From CAVXFS01 sp963761115 (GTDB lineage Bacteria > Pseudomonadota > Gammaproteobacteria > Burkholderiales > Gallionellaceae): 64,000 nt of DNA. Made by a program: the position numbers and the translations under genes. Under the pieces are notes generated by a model. That model searched no databases and was not told where the DNA came from. It worked only from the letters and a program-made list of their open reading frames with translations. Shown here piece after piece: positions 7,927-17,972 of this stretch. The first letter of the stretch is position 1. The number at the start of each line of letters is the position of its first letter. The DNA is taken from contig CAVXFS010000006.1 in assembly GCA_963761115.1 (NCBI GenBank), forward strand, positions 10,748-74,747, in the 5' to 3' direction.

Positions 7927-9648
7927 CTACTGAGTTTCAACCTTGTTGGTATCCAGCTTTGCCTTTAGCAAAGCACCCAGATTTGTCGTGCCTGCAGTTG
8001 ACGCCGCCGCACTGCTCGCATTGACCTTCTGCATGGCAGCGCTTTCCTCGGCTTTATCCAGCGCCTTGATGGACAGGTTGATGTTGCGGTTCTTGCGATC
8101 CACGTTGATGATCGTAGCCTTGACCTTGTCGCCTTCCTTGAGGAAGTTGCGGATATCTTCCACGCGATCAACTGAAACTTCAGAAGCCTTCAGGTAACCC
8201 TCGACATCGCCATCCAGGGTAATCGTCGCACCCTTGGCATCTACCGACTTGACTACGCCTTCCACTACGCTGCCCTTGTCGTTGCCGGCAAGGAAACCAT
8301 TGAAAGGATCGCCATCCATCTGCTTGATGCCCAGAGAGATGCGCTCGCGCTCCACGTCGATCGCCAGCACCAGGGCTTCGACTTCATCGCCTTTCTTGTA
8401 ATTGCGCACGGCCTCTTCGCCCGGAACCGCCCAGGACAGGTCGGACAGGTGCACCAGGCCATCGATACCGCCATCCAGGCCGATGAACACGCCAAAATCG
8501 GTGATCGACTTGACCTGCCCCTTCACCCGGTCGCCCTTCTTGTGGTTGAGCGCGAAGTCGTCCCAGGGGTTGGCCTGGCATTGCTTCATGCCCAGCGAGA
8601 TGCGGCGGCGCTGTTCGTCGATTTCCAGGATCATCACTTCGACTTCATCGCCCAATTGCACTACCTTGGAAGGATGCACATTCTTGTTGGTCCAGTCCAT
8701 CTCGGACACGTGCACCAGACCTTCGATACCTTGCTCGATCTCCACGAACGCACCATAGTCGGTCAGGTTGGTCACCTTGCCGAACAAACGGGTACCCTGC
8801 GGATATCGGCGTGCCAGGCCATTCCATGGATCGTCGCCCATCTGCTTGACGCCGAGGGAAACACGGTTCTTCTCCTGGTCGAACTTGAGGATCTTGGCCT
8901 CGACTTCGTCGCCCACAGCCAGCACCTCGGACGGATGCTTGACGCGGCGCCATGCCAGGTCGGTGATATGTAGCAGACCGTCGATACCGCCCAGATCCAC
9001 GAATGCGCCGTAATCGGTGATGTTCTTGACGATGCCCTTGACGATGGCACCTTCCTTCAGGTTATCCATCAAGGCCTGGCGATCCGCGCCCATGCTGGCT
9101 TCCATCACGGCACGCCGCGACACCACCACGTTGTTGCGCTTGCGGTCCAGCTTGATGATCTTGAATTCCATGGTCTTGTTTTCATACGGCGTGGTGTCCT
9201 TGACCGGACGGATGTCCACCAGTGAACCCGGCAAAAATGCGCGGATGCCATTTACCATGGCGGTCAGTCCGCCCTTCACCTTGCCGCTGACGAAACCTTC
9301 GACGATGGTACCTTCTTCCATCGCCACTTCCAGGTCGTGCCATGCGGCGAGGCGCTTGGCCTTTTCGCGCGACAGCTTGGTTTCTCCATAGCCGTTTTCC
9401 AGCGACTCAATTGCGACGGTGACAAAATCGCCAGGCGCGACCTCGATTTCGCCCTGGGCGTCGAAAAACTCCTCGGCCGGGATAAAACTCTCGGACTTCA
9501 GTCCGGCATTGACGACCACAACATTGTGGTCGATGCGCACGACTTGCGCAGTGATCAACTCGCCCGCGCGCATTTCCTTGCGCGTCAGACTCTCTTCAAA
9601 CAGGGAAGCAAAACTTTCAGGATTGGTTTCAACAACAGTAGCAGTCAT
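7927..9648 (-). CDS. rpsA: 30S ribosomal protein S1
   Basis: 573 residues with six S1/OB-fold RNA-binding repeats, visible as recurring GxVxxITDYGAFVDLGG..GLLH.SD motifs (for example VKNITDYGAFVDLGGIDG and VTNLTDYGAFVEIEQGIEG). It binds mRNA and docks it to the 30S subunit during initiation. Full length with no frame break. It lies between cmk and ihfB, the conserved proteobacterial order. A stem-loop lies in its leader. Confidence 0.98.
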   Translation of the reverse strand: MTATVVETNPESFASLFEESLTRKEMRAGELITAQVVRIDHNVVVVNAGLKSESFIPAEEFFDAQGEIEVAPGDFVTVAIESLENGYGETKLSREKAKRLAAWHDLEVAMEEGTIVEGFVSGKVKGGLTAMVNGIRAFLPGSLVDIRPVKDTTPYENKTMEFKIIKLDRKRNNVVVSRRAVMEASMGADRQALMDNLKEGAIVKGIVKNITDYGAFVDLGGIDGLLHITDLAWRRVKHPSEVLAVGDEVEAKILKFDQEKNRVSLGVKQMGDDPWNGLARRYPQGTRLFGKVTNLTDYGAFVEIEQGIEGLVHVSEMDWTNKNVHPSKVVQLGDEVEVMILEIDEQRRRISLGMKQCQANPWDDFALNHKKGDRVKGQVKSITDFGVFIGLDGGIDGLVHLSDLSWAVPGEEAVRNYKKGDEVEALVLAIDVERERISLGIKQMDGDPFNGFLAGNDKGSVVEGVVKSVDAKGATITLDGDVEGYLKASEVSVDRVEDIRNFLKEGDKVKATIINVDRKNRNINLSIKALDKAEESAAMQKVNASSAAASTAGTTNLGALLKAKLDTNKVETQ

Positions 9649-9668
9649 TTAATAGATTCCAAGACATA

Positions 9669-9683
9669 CCCGCTTGTGGCGGG
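9669..9683 (-). promoter_or_regulatory. Stem-loop in rpsA leader
   Basis: CCCGC (9669-9673) pairs with GCGGG (9679-9683) around a five-base loop, 21 bases before the rpsA ATG. A run of seven G/C follows on one side. On the minus strand it lacks a T-tract, so it is unlikely to be a terminator. In E. coli the rpsA leader is structured and autoregulated, and a similar role here is inference. Confidence 0.35.
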
Positions 9684-9726
9684 GGGGTTAGTTAAACAAC
9701 CCAACGGAAAGGGATTCCATTGGGAC

Positions 9727-10389
9727 TCATAACGCGCGGTAACGTGCCAGTACTTCCTGCACCGCCTGCTCGATAGTCATGTTGGTCGTATCCAGCAGGA
9801 TTGCTCCCGGCGCCTGTTGCATCGGAGCTACGCTACGCTGACTGTCCCGCTCGTCGCGCGCGCGAATTTCCTGCAAAAGGGCCGTTATATTAGCACTCAT
9901 TCCTTTTTCCATCAACTGTTTATATCGCCTCTGAGCGCGCGCCTCGGCGCTGGCGGTCAGGAATATCTTCAGCACCGCATCCGGGAACACGACTGACGCC
10001 ATGTCGCGTCCGTCCGCCACCAGACCCGGCGCCCGGCGAAAGGCGTGCTGCCGGTCCAGCAGCGCCGCGCGCACTGCAGGCAGAGCCGCCACCCTGGAAG
10101 CGGCAGCGGCACATTGCTCGCCGCGTAATTCCTCACTCACCCTGGCACCATCCAGCCAGATGTCGGCTCCTTCGAAACGGATATCCAGTTTCCGCGCCAG
10201 GCGAGCCAGCGCCATTTCGTCATCCAGCTCCGTACCCCGCTGCTGCGCCGCCAGCCCAAGCAAGCGGTACAACGCTCCGCTATCGAGATAGCGATAACCC
10301 AGTCGCGCCGCTACTAGTTGCGCCACCGTTCCCTTGCCCGAAGCGGACGGGCCGTCGATGGCGATGACGGGGGTTGCGTCAGCTGTCAT
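9727..10389 (-). CDS. cmk: Cytidylate kinase
   Basis: 220 residues from ATG 10389. It phosphorylates CMP and dCMP. The P-loop is IDGPSASGKGTVAQ near residues 10-23, the CMP-binding DSGALYRL follows, and ADGRDMASVVFPDA with the R-rich lid RDERDSQR is typical. A TTG at 10410 would add seven residues, but the ATG has a GGAG four bases upstream and is preferred. It precedes rpsA as usual. Upstream, recO ends only 35 bases away, which joins two normally separate clusters. Confidence 0.95.
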   Translation of the reverse strand: MTADATPVIAIDGPSASGKGTVAQLVAARLGYRYLDSGALYRLLGLAAQQRGTELDDEMALARLARKLDIRFEGADIWLDGARVSEELRGEQCAAAASRVAALPAVRAALLDRQHAFRRAPGLVADGRDMASVVFPDAVLKIFLTASAEARAQRRYKQLMEKGMSANITALLQEIRARDERDSQRSVAPMQQAPGAILLDTTNMTIEQAVQEVLARYRAL

Positions 10390-10423
10390 GTCACTCCAGT
10401 GGTCAGACAAAATTCCTGCAGCC

Positions 10424-11149
10424 TCATAGCTTCTGCAGGTCCTTGATCAGTTCGCGCGTGTGCAATACTTTTCCTGCCAGATAATGATTCAGCAACAGGC
10501 GCATCAATTGCTTGCTTTGCTGTGCACTGATGCCATCGCGATAATCGTCGGCGGCCATGTCCAGCAAGGTTTTCCCCTTCACGGCAAGCCCATCCGCCAC
10601 CTTCATTCCCTGCGGCAATGCGCCGCGCTCGATCACATAGGTGTAACTGGCTGCAGCATCAATCGGCTTGCCGCTGTCGGCCTCCTGCTCCAGCAACAGC
10701 GCATAGCCCAGTTCCTGCAGCATGCGCTTCTCGAAACTACGCAACGTGGCAGCATGGTCAGACCCTTGCGCCAGCCGCTGCAGGGCTTGTCGATAATAAT
10801 CGAACAACTGCTCATGCGCATCTTCTCGCGCCATCAGGTTGATCAGCAGTTCATTCAGGTATAAACCGCACAACAGTGCAGTGCCCTGCAACTGCGGCTG
10901 CCCACCTTGCCATTCGGCGTTATGCAACGTCCGCACCTCGCCCTTGCCGAACCAGGACAGATGCAACGGCTGGAATCCCATCAATAACCCGCGCAGCAGC
11001 GACCGCGGTCGTCGTGCGCCGCGCGCCACCACCGGAAGGCGACCATGGTTGCGGCTGAAAACTTCAAGCAGCAGGCTGGTTTCGCGGAATGGATAACTGT
11101 GCAGGATAAAGGCAGGCTCGTTTTCCAGCCTTTGTCTAGGTGCGGTCAT
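10424..11149 (-). CDS. recO: DNA repair protein RecO
   Basis: 241 residues. An N-terminal OB fold (PAFILHSYPFRETSLLLEVFSRNHGRL) is followed by a helical domain with the GLYLNELL motif. RecO loads RecA on SSB-coated DNA with RecR, which is also present at 25.1 kb. The zinc Cys cluster of some RecO proteins is absent, as in many proteobacteria. The start overlaps the era stop by four bases. Confidence 0.93.
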   Translation of the reverse strand: MTAPRQRLENEPAFILHSYPFRETSLLLEVFSRNHGRLPVVARGARRPRSLLRGLLMGFQPLHLSWFGKGEVRTLHNAEWQGGQPQLQGTALLCGLYLNELLINLMAREDAHEQLFDYYRQALQRLAQGSDHAATLRSFEKRMLQELGYALLLEQEADSGKPIDAAASYTYVIERGALPQGMKVADGLAVKGKTLLDMAADDYRDGISAQQSKQLMRLLLNHYLAGKVLHTRELIKDLQKL

Positions 11150-12048
11150 TCATAACCCAGCGATTTCAATACCCGCGCATCATCGGCCCAGCCACTTTTC
11201 ACCTTGACGAATACTTCAAGGAATACTTTGCCGTCGAACATTTTTTCCATGTCCAGCCGTGCCTGGGTAGCGATTTCCTTAAGCTTGACGCCACCCTTGC
11301 CAATCAGCATGGCCTTGTGCGCTTCCTTGTCCACCAGAATGGCTGCGTGGATGCGCCTCAGTTTGCCTTCCAGCTTGAATTGCTCGATCACCACGCTGGC
11401 CGAATAGGGCAATTCCTCGCCGGTAAAGCGGAAAACTTTTTCCCGCAGCAGTTCGGCAGCAAGAAATCGTTCGTTGCGATCAGTGATTTCATCTTCGGCA
11501 TAGATCGCTCCACCTTCCGGCAAGTGTCGGCGAATCGACTCCAGCAGGACATCGAGTTGCTTATCCAGTTTGGCGCTGACCGGCACGATGGCAGCGAACT
11601 CGCGTTCATTGCCCAGCATTTCGATGAACGGCAACACTTCGTTCTTGTCGGTGAAATAGTCCATCTTGTTGATGACCAGGAACACCGGCGCGTCGTTCGG
11701 CAACAGTTTCATTACATGCTGGTCGCGTTCATCAAAGTGGCGCGCCTCCATAACGAACAGCACGACGCTGACATCGCGCAGGCGCTGCTAACCACCCGGT
11801 TCATGCCGCGGTTCAGTGCATTGTTGTGCTTGAGTCTGGAAGCCGGGCGTATCGACGAACACGAACTGGCTATGCTCGTCGGTCAGGATGCCGGTGATGC
11901 GATGGCGCGTAGTCTGCGCCTTGCGCGAGGTGATGCTGATCTTCTGCCCGACCAGGTGATTAAGCAGGGTGGATTTGCCCACGTTGGGCCGACCGACAAT
12001 AGCTATAAAGCCACTGCGGAAATCAGTGATATCGTTCAGTTCAGCCAT
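11146..12048 (-). CDS. era: GTPase Era, apparent double frameshift
   Basis: The two halves are in different segments. The N-terminal half (ATG 12048) has the P-loop GRPNVGKSTLLN and switch VDTPGFQTQ. The C-terminal half has NKMD and a KH domain with GKGGVKLKEIA. An extra base near 11829 and a missing base near 11781 put about 48 bases out of frame and create a TAG. Reading through with both corrected gives the expected HNNALNRGMNRVV and ALRDV. Era is a 30S assembly GTPase and is essential or nearly so in many bacteria, so error is more likely than loss. The order rnc-era-recO is canonical. In-frame starts upstream to 12093 are less Era-like. Confidence 0.88.
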
Positions 12049-12179
12049 TGGCATTCGATTTGCAGTGGACATAGAGAGTGTGTTCCAGTCCATCGCACCC
12101 GGAAACTCTCATGCCGGGCGAGATATCAACATTAATCATGATCATTCAGGTTTTCCTACGAAATCCATAACCGGTTAAT

Positions 12180-12853
12180 TCAGGGCTTGGTGCTGAGTTG
12201 CGCATAGGCCAGTTCGGCAGCAGCCTGCTCCGCCGCCCGGCGATTGCCCCCCTCGCCACGAGTTTTCAATTGCATTTGCGCAATCTCGCATTCAACCTGA
12301 AAGGATTGAGCATGTGCTTCACCCTGGGTCGCAATCACCGAATATTTCGGCAGCGCCAGTTTCCTGGCCTGCAGATATTCCTGCAGCATGGTCTTGGCAT
12401 CCTTGCCAAGCGCTGCGATATCGGTTTTTGCCATGTACGGAACATATTGTCCCAGCACCACGTGCTCGGCTGCAGCAAAACCACCATCGAGAAACACTGC
12501 GCCAAACACCGCCTCAAGCGCATCAGCAAGTATCGAAGGACGACGAAATCCTGCGCTCTTGCGTTCGCCCTCGCCCAATAGCATCAAATCGCCCAACTGG
12601 AATTGTTGCGCGAGGTCGACAGCGTTTGTTGCTTGACCAGATTTGAGCGCAAGCGTGACAAGTCGCCTTCTGTCAGGTGGGGATAATTATTGTAAAGGAG
12701 TTTGGCGATCGTGCAATCGAGCATACTGTCGCCGAGGAATTCCAGCCGTTCGTTGTTGCTCTGGCCATAACTGCGGTGGGTCAAAGCACGTTGCAACAAT
12801 TGCGGTTGCTTAAAGACATAGCCAAGTGAGCGGCTCAAACCGTCACGATCCAT
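12180..12853 (-). CDS. rnc: Ribonuclease III, apparent frameshift
   Basis: The N-terminal part (from ATG 12853) has the catalytic signature NERLEFLGDSMLD, and the C-terminal part has the second metal-binding DALEAVFGAVFLDGG and a double-stranded-RNA-binding domain ending AELAYAQL. A missing base near 12618 breaks the frame between VKQQTLS and DLAQQFQLGDLM. Restoring it gives a normal 224-residue enzyme. RNase III processes rRNA precursors and double-stranded RNA. It is followed by era as usual. Confidence 0.88.
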
Positions 12854-12858
12854 AGGAT

Positions 12859-13227
12859 TTATTCCGGTGCGCTCGGGCTGAATTCGAGAAACAGGCTGAT
12901 GTTACCGATCAGATGGACCTTGACCGAATAACTTGCGCTCAGCGACCAGCCGTCGGCATCGCTTTCCATGTCGATATCGTCTGGAGTGATAGCGGTAATA
13001 TTTGAAACCTATGCGCGCTTGATGTACGCCATACGGATATCGTTGACCTTTGCATTCCTCAGTTCCGGATCATGAACGATGGCATTGAACGCTTGCTTGA
13101 TCGACGAATCTTCAATGTATGCCGGTACTGCCCTGAAGACTGTTATCACGACGACTATCGTTACCAGCACTATAAACAGGAAGCCAACAAAGCTGTAACC
13201 ATCCTGCCTGGGAGCCAATATTTTCAC
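12859..13227 (-). pseudogene. DUF4845 membrane protein with in-frame TAG
   Basis: The frame encodes an N-terminal membrane segment (GFLFIVLVTIVVVITVF) and a short periplasmic domain matching the DUF4845 proteins that sit between lepB and rnc in betaproteobacteria. Codon 73 (13009-13011) is TAG, yet the same frame continues with well-conserved-looking sequence (VSNITAITPDDIDMESD... to FLEFSPSAPE) and a TAA at 12859. Only a substitution is needed, unlike the indels in neighbouring genes. The truncated 72-residue product would lose most of the soluble domain. Confidence 0.75.
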
Positions 13228-13249
13228 GATTCCTCCTTGCTCGAAGCTG

Positions 13250-14053
13250 TCATTTTACGGGAATGCCTATGCGACTCAAGTCGCCAAAATTCATCCATAT
13301 CAGAAAGGCTTTGCCGACTATCATGTTGTCAGGCACAAATCCCCAATAGCGGCTGTCTCGACTGTTATCCCGATTATCGCCCATCATGAAATAATTTCCC
13401 TCTGGAACCTTGCACCGGAATTCCTCGGTACTGTAGCTGCAATTCTCCCGATATGGAAAGTCAGCAACAGCCTGAAGGTGTATGTCAGGCATATCCGGGT
13501 TGATCAGCAGACTATGGCTATGCCCGCCCAGATTTTCCGTATGTAGTTCGGTATGTACGAATTTCAGGTCGTTTTCAACATAATTGTACTCGCCATCCGC
13601 AGTCTGTGGCTGCAACTGTCCGTTAACGTATACCTGCTTGTTGTGATACTCAATGGTATCACCGGGAATGCCGACCACGCGCTTGATGAAATCTACGGAG
13701 GGATTTTCCGGATAGTGAAAAACCATCACATCGCCGCGCGCGGGATTGCTTATCTGAATGATCTTTTTGCTGATGATGGGAAGGCGGATGCCATAGGTGT
13801 ATTTGTTGACGAGGATGAAATCGCCGACATGGAGGGTCGGTATCATGGAGCCTGAGGGGATCTTGAACGGCTCAACCAGAAACGAGCGCAGCATGAACAC
13901 AGCCAGTATCACCGGGAAGAAACTCCTGGAATATTCCACCCACCAGGGCTCCTTGCTCTCTGCCGCACGCTTTGGGCGCAAGACGACAATGTCCAGCAAC
14001 CACACGCCGCCAGTTATGACCAGCAGCACAAACATTATCAACGCGAAATCCAT
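13250..14053 (-). CDS. lepB: Signal peptidase I
   Basis: 267 residues from ATG 14053, preceded by AGGAG. Two N-terminal membrane spans are followed by the periplasmic catalytic domain. The nucleophile Ser is in PSGSMIPTL, the general base Lys is in FIKRVVGIPGD, and the conserved GDNRDNSRDSRYWG box is present. It cleaves signal peptides of exported proteins. The longer in-frame start at 14104 lies in a repeat and is rejected. It follows lepA as in E. coli. Confidence 0.96.
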   Translation of the reverse strand: MDFALIMFVLLVITGGVWLLDIVVLRPKRAAESKEPWWVEYSRSFFPVILAVFMLRSFLVEPFKIPSGSMIPTLHVGDFILVNKYTYGIRLPIISKKIIQISNPARGDVMVFHYPENPSVDFIKRVVGIPGDTIEYHNKQVYVNGQLQPQTADGEYNYVENDLKFVHTELHTENLGGHSHSLLINPDMPDIHLQAVADFPYRENCSYSTEEFRCKVPEGNYFMMGDNRDNSRDSRYWGFVPDNMIVGKAFLIWMNFGDLSRIGIPVK

Positions 14054-14070
14054 TGCTACTCCTAATTTTG

Positions 14071-14146
14071 GGCTTGTAGCTGGTAGCTCGTAGCCTGTAG
14101 CCAAGCCACGGTTTTGCTACCAGCTACAAGCTACTGGCTACAAGCT
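14071..14146. repeat. Inverted repeat between lepB and lepA
   Basis: A perfect 15-base inverted repeat (14073-14087 with 14116-14130, core CTTGTAGCTGGTAGC) flanks a 28-base loop. Extra imperfect copies of GTAGCC/GGCTAC lie inside and outside. It is built from GTAGC-type words and unrelated to the other repeats. It could be a transcript-stabilising or terminating structure between the two genes. Confidence 0.65.
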
Positions 14147-14149
14147 GAA

Positions 14150-15944
14150 TCATTTATCACCCACTTGCAGGATGGCGAGAAACGCCTCTTGCGGAATCTC
14201 TACACTGCCCACCTGCTTCATGCGTTTCTTGCCGGCTTTTTGTTTCTCCAGCAGCTTCTTCTTGCGCGTGATGTCGCCGCCATAGCACTTCGCCAGCACA
14301 TTCTTGCGCAATGCCTTGACGTTCTCGCGCGAGATGATGTTGGCGCCGATGGCTGCCTGGATCGCCACGTCGAACATCTGGCGCGGTATCAGTTCGCGCA
14401 TTTTTGCCGCGACTTCACGTCCACGGTACTGGCTGTTGGCACGGTGCACGATGATGGACAGCGCATCCACCTTCTCGCCGTTGATCAGCATGTCCACCTT
14501 GACCACATCGGCCTGACGATACTCCTTGAATTCATAATCCATCGAGGCATAGCCACGTGACACCGATTTCAGCTTGTCGAAGAAATCCATCACGATCTCC
14601 GCCATCGGCATTTCATATTTGAGCAGCACCTGCTTGCCGTGGTAGGTCATGTCGATCTGCACGCCGCGCTTTTGCGTGCACAGCGTGATCACGCCGCCGA
14701 CGTATTCCTGCGGCATGTACAGATTAACCGTCACGATCGGCTCGCGGATCTCCTCAATCCTGGAAGCATCGGGCAACTTGGACGGATTATCCACCATCAA
14801 CTCGGTGCCGTCGCGCAGCAGCACTTCGTAGATCACGGTCGGAGCGGTGGTGATCAAGTCCATGTCGAACTCGCGTTCCAGCCGCTCCTGAACGATTTCC
14901 ATATGCAGCAGGCCGAGGAAACCGCAGCGGAACCCAAAACCCAGAGCCTGAGAAACTTCAGGCTCATATTGCAGGGATGAATCGTTCAACTTCAGCTTTT
15001 CCAGCGAGTCGCGCAGCGCCTCGTACTGATTGGACTCGACCGGGAACAACCCGGCAAACACCTGCGGCTGCACTTCCTTGAAACCCGGCAGCGCCACCGC
15101 CGCGGGCTGGGCCTGCAGTGTCACGGTGTCGCCGACCTTTGCGTCTTTCAATTCCTTGATGCCGGCGATGATGAAGCCAACCTGGCCTGCGGAGAGTACT
15201 TCGCGTTTCTGTGATTTTGGCGTGAATACGCCGATATGTTCGGTCAGGTGCTGCGCGCCGCTGGCCATCAGCAGGATCTTGTCCTTGGGCCGCAGGATGC
15301 CGTTGAAGATGCGCACCAGCATCACCACGCCCACATAGTTGTCGAACCAGGAATCGATGATCAGCGCCTGCAGCGGCGCATCCGGATCGCCGCTGGGCGG
15401 GGGCACCTTGGCGATCAGCGCATCCAGTACCTCCTCCAGGCCCTCGCCGGTCTTGGCCGAGCAGCGTACCGCATCATGCGCATCAATGCCGATCACGTCC
15501 TCGATCTCGGCGATGGCGTTTTCCGGATTGGCCGATGGCAGGTCGATCTTGTTCAGCACCGGCACCACTTCAACTCCCAGGTCCAGTGCGGTATAGCAAT
15601 TCGCCACCGTCTGCGCTTCCACGCCCTGCGATGCATCCACCACCAGCAACGCGCCTTCGCAGGCGGACAACGAGCGCGACACCTCGTAGGAAAAATCCAC
15701 ATGTCCCGGCGTATCGATCAGGTTGAGGTTATAGACCTGTCCATCGCGCGCCTTATAGCTCAGTGCGGCGGTTTGCGCCTTGATGGTGATGCCGCGCTCG
15801 CGTTCAAGGTCCATCGAGTCGAGCACCTGCGCCTCCATCTCGCGGTCGGACAAGCCCGCCGCACAAATGGATGATGCGGTCGGCCAGAGTGGATTTGCCG
15901 TGGTCTATATGGGCGATGATGGAAAAATTGCGGATATGCTGCAT
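14150..15944 (-). CDS. lepA: Elongation factor 4 (LepA GTPase), apparent frameshift
   Basis: Reading begins at ATG 15944 with QHIRNFSIIAHIDHGKSTLADRI (P-loop) and continues to IIHLCGGL. An extra base near 15852 then shifts the frame, and the main 567-residue part resumes with SDREMEAQVLDSMDLERERGITIKAQ (switch I), DTPGHVDF and NKIDLP. The C-terminal LepA-specific domain is intact. LepA promotes back-translocation or assembly on ribosomes. An AAGG lies six bases before the ATG. The C-terminus is at 14150, followed by the inverted repeat. Confidence 0.92.
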
Positions 15945-16057
15945 CTGTACCTTGAAAAACGCATCCCGCCAAAATCGGCCCGGATTCGCAAACATCCAAA
16001 AATTCGAAGGTGCGAATTCTAGCCGATTTTGCCGGGATACGCTGGAAACCCTTAAGC

Positions 16058-17473
16058 TTAATCCTGACCTTTGTCCTGATTCTTGTCCAGTTTTTCGTCC
16101 AGTTTCACGGCGACATATGAAATGATGTCGTCGCGCTTGACCAGCAACGCTACGTTGCGTCCCTTTGGCGTGTGCTTAATCACATCATTGAATTGCTCGA
16201 CCGTCGAAACCTCGACATTGCCGATGGCCAGTATCACGTCACCGGCGTGCAATCCGGCACGATCGGCTGCGCCTTTCGCATCCTGCACGATCAATCCACC
16301 CTTTACTTGCAGTTGCGTCCGTTGTTCGGCAGTCAGTTCATCCAGCGTCAACCCAAGACGTTTCTCGCTTTCACCGGCTACCGCAGTGGCTGCTTGCGCA
16401 GCCTGCTTTTCTTCCGGCATCACGCCCACTGTCAATTTGACTTCCTTGCGGGCGCCTCTGCGCCATAGCTCGACATTGACCTTGGCGCCAGGCCGAGTCT
16501 CGCCGACTATGCGCGGCAGGTCGGCAGAATCCGCAACTGTCTTGCCATCGAATACCAGTATCACGTCACTGACCTGGATTCCGGCTTTTTCGGCAGGGCT
16601 GCCTTTTTCCACGCTGCTGACCAATGCGCCGCTGGCCTTGTCCAGACCGAATGATTCGGCCAGATCCTGGGTGACACTCTGGATCACCACACCGATTCGT
16701 CCGCGCGTCACTTTCCCGGATACACGCAATTGATCCGCCACATCCATGGCAACATCAATCGGGATGGCGAATGAAAGCCCCATATACCCGCCGGAACGGC
16801 TGTAGATCTGCGAATTGATACCGATCACCTCGCCCTTCATGTTGAACAGCGGCCCGCCGGAATTGCCCGGGTTGATTGCAGCATCTGTCTGGATAAAAGG
16901 CACATAGTTCTCCTGCGGCAGGGACCGCCCCTTGGCGCTCACAATGCCTGCCGTCACGCTGTTGTCAAAACCAAACGGCGAACCAATGGCAAGCACCCAT
17001 TCCCCAACCTTGAGCGCATCCGGATCCCCGATGGCCACTATGGGCAAACTGGTGTCCGCTTTGATCTTGATCAGTGCAACATCGCTGCGCTGGTCTATCC
17101 CGATCACTTTTGCGTCAAACTCACGCTTGTTGGTCATGCGCACACTCACAGTATCCGCTCCACCCACCACATGGGCATTGGTCAGGATGTAACCGTCCGC
17201 GCTGATGATGAATCCGGAACCCAGGGATTGCGATTCATGCTCGCGCGGCATTTGCTGCCCGAAGCGCTTGAAGAACTCATAGAAAGGGTCGTTCTTGGGC
17301 AAATTTGGAATGCCCTGCGCCATATTCCCGGAATTTACCATTTGGGTCGTGCTGATATTGACCACCGCCGCCCCCTCCTTTTCCACCAGACTGGAAAAGT
17401 CAGGCAATTCCGCCGCATTCAGCTGTTGCGAAATGATCAAAACCGACAGCAGTGGAAATAATTTTTTCAGCAT
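16058..17473 (-). CDS. mucD: Periplasmic serine protease of the DegP/MucD family
   Basis: 471 residues. A signal peptide (about 1-20) leads to a trypsin-like domain with catalytic His in TNAHVVGG, Asp in RSDVALIKI and Ser in NPGNSGGPLF. Two PDZ domains follow (around residues 265-350 and 380-460). It degrades misfolded periplasmic proteins and acts in envelope stress. The setting directly after rseC in the rpoE operon matches mucD of Pseudomonas and the betaproteobacterial degQ-like gene. The C-terminal tail is Lys/Asp-rich. Confidence 0.94.
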   Translation of the reverse strand: MLKKLFPLLSVLIISQQLNAAELPDFSSLVEKEGAAVVNISTTQMVNSGNMAQGIPNLPKNDPFYEFFKRFGQQMPREHESQSLGSGFIISADGYILTNAHVVGGADTVSVRMTNKREFDAKVIGIDQRSDVALIKIKADTSLPIVAIGDPDALKVGEWVLAIGSPFGFDNSVTAGIVSAKGRSLPQENYVPFIQTDAAINPGNSGGPLFNMKGEVIGINSQIYSRSGGYMGLSFAIPIDVAMDVADQLRVSGKVTRGRIGVVIQSVTQDLAESFGLDKASGALVSSVEKGSPAEKAGIQVSDVILVFDGKTVADSADLPRIVGETRPGAKVNVELWRRGARKEVKLTVGVMPEEKQAAQAATAVAGESEKRLGLTLDELTAEQRTQLQVKGGLIVQDAKGAADRAGLHAGDVILAIGNVEVSTVEQFNDVIKHTPKGRNVALLVKRDDIISYVAVKLDEKLDKNQDKGQD

Positions 17474-17970
17474 TTGATCACTCCCTGGTCTTGAGCTTTT
17501 AAGGTACCGGGCAAGCGCTTGCCGGATTCGTTATCGCATGAAGTATGTTGCGGAGATAGCGCAGAAATGAGAATACGTTGCTGCGGTGTAAATATCCTGA
17601 CCAGCATGAATCCCGCTGCCAGTCCAGCCAGCGCGCCAACAGCTGCGTATACGTCCGGGTTGTGAGCACCTGCCACGACCGATCCCAGGATACCACCGGC
17701 AAACAGCATCAACAGTGGAAAAATGTATACGATGAAGGCACTGCGAAACAATTCGCCATCTGCCACTGAAACCCGTACTTCATCGCCGACCTCTGCGCCT
17801 ATCTGGTTATGGACCCGGAAGTGGCGCGGCCGGGCACAGAAAAGTTTTGCCAACTTGCCGCTGCCGCATCCATTGACACTGTTGCATTGCCCACAGCCGC
17901 CAGCCTGATCTGCCTCCACCAGGGCCTCGGTGCCATCCAGCTTGACGATAACGGCATGGGTCTCCAGCAT
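17467..17970 (-). CDS. rseC: Sigma-E modulator RseC/MucC
   Basis: 167 residues. An N-terminal Cys cluster GGCGQCNSVNGCG, which may bind a metal or Fe-S centre, precedes two transmembrane helices (about 78-98 and 105-125). This layout is typical of RseC/SoxR-reducing complex proteins. In E. coli it mildly affects sigma-E and the Rsx complex. The end overlaps the start of mucD by seven bases. Confidence 0.9.
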   Translation of the reverse strand: MLETHAVIVKLDGTEALVEADQAGGCGQCNSVNGCGSGKLAKLFCARPRHFRVHNQIGAEVGDEVRVSVADGELFRSAFIVYIFPLLMLFAGGILGSVVAGAHNPDVYAAVGALAGLAAGFMLVRIFTPQQRILISALSPQHTSCDNESGKRLPGTLKAQDQGVIKC

Positions 17971-17972
17971 GG

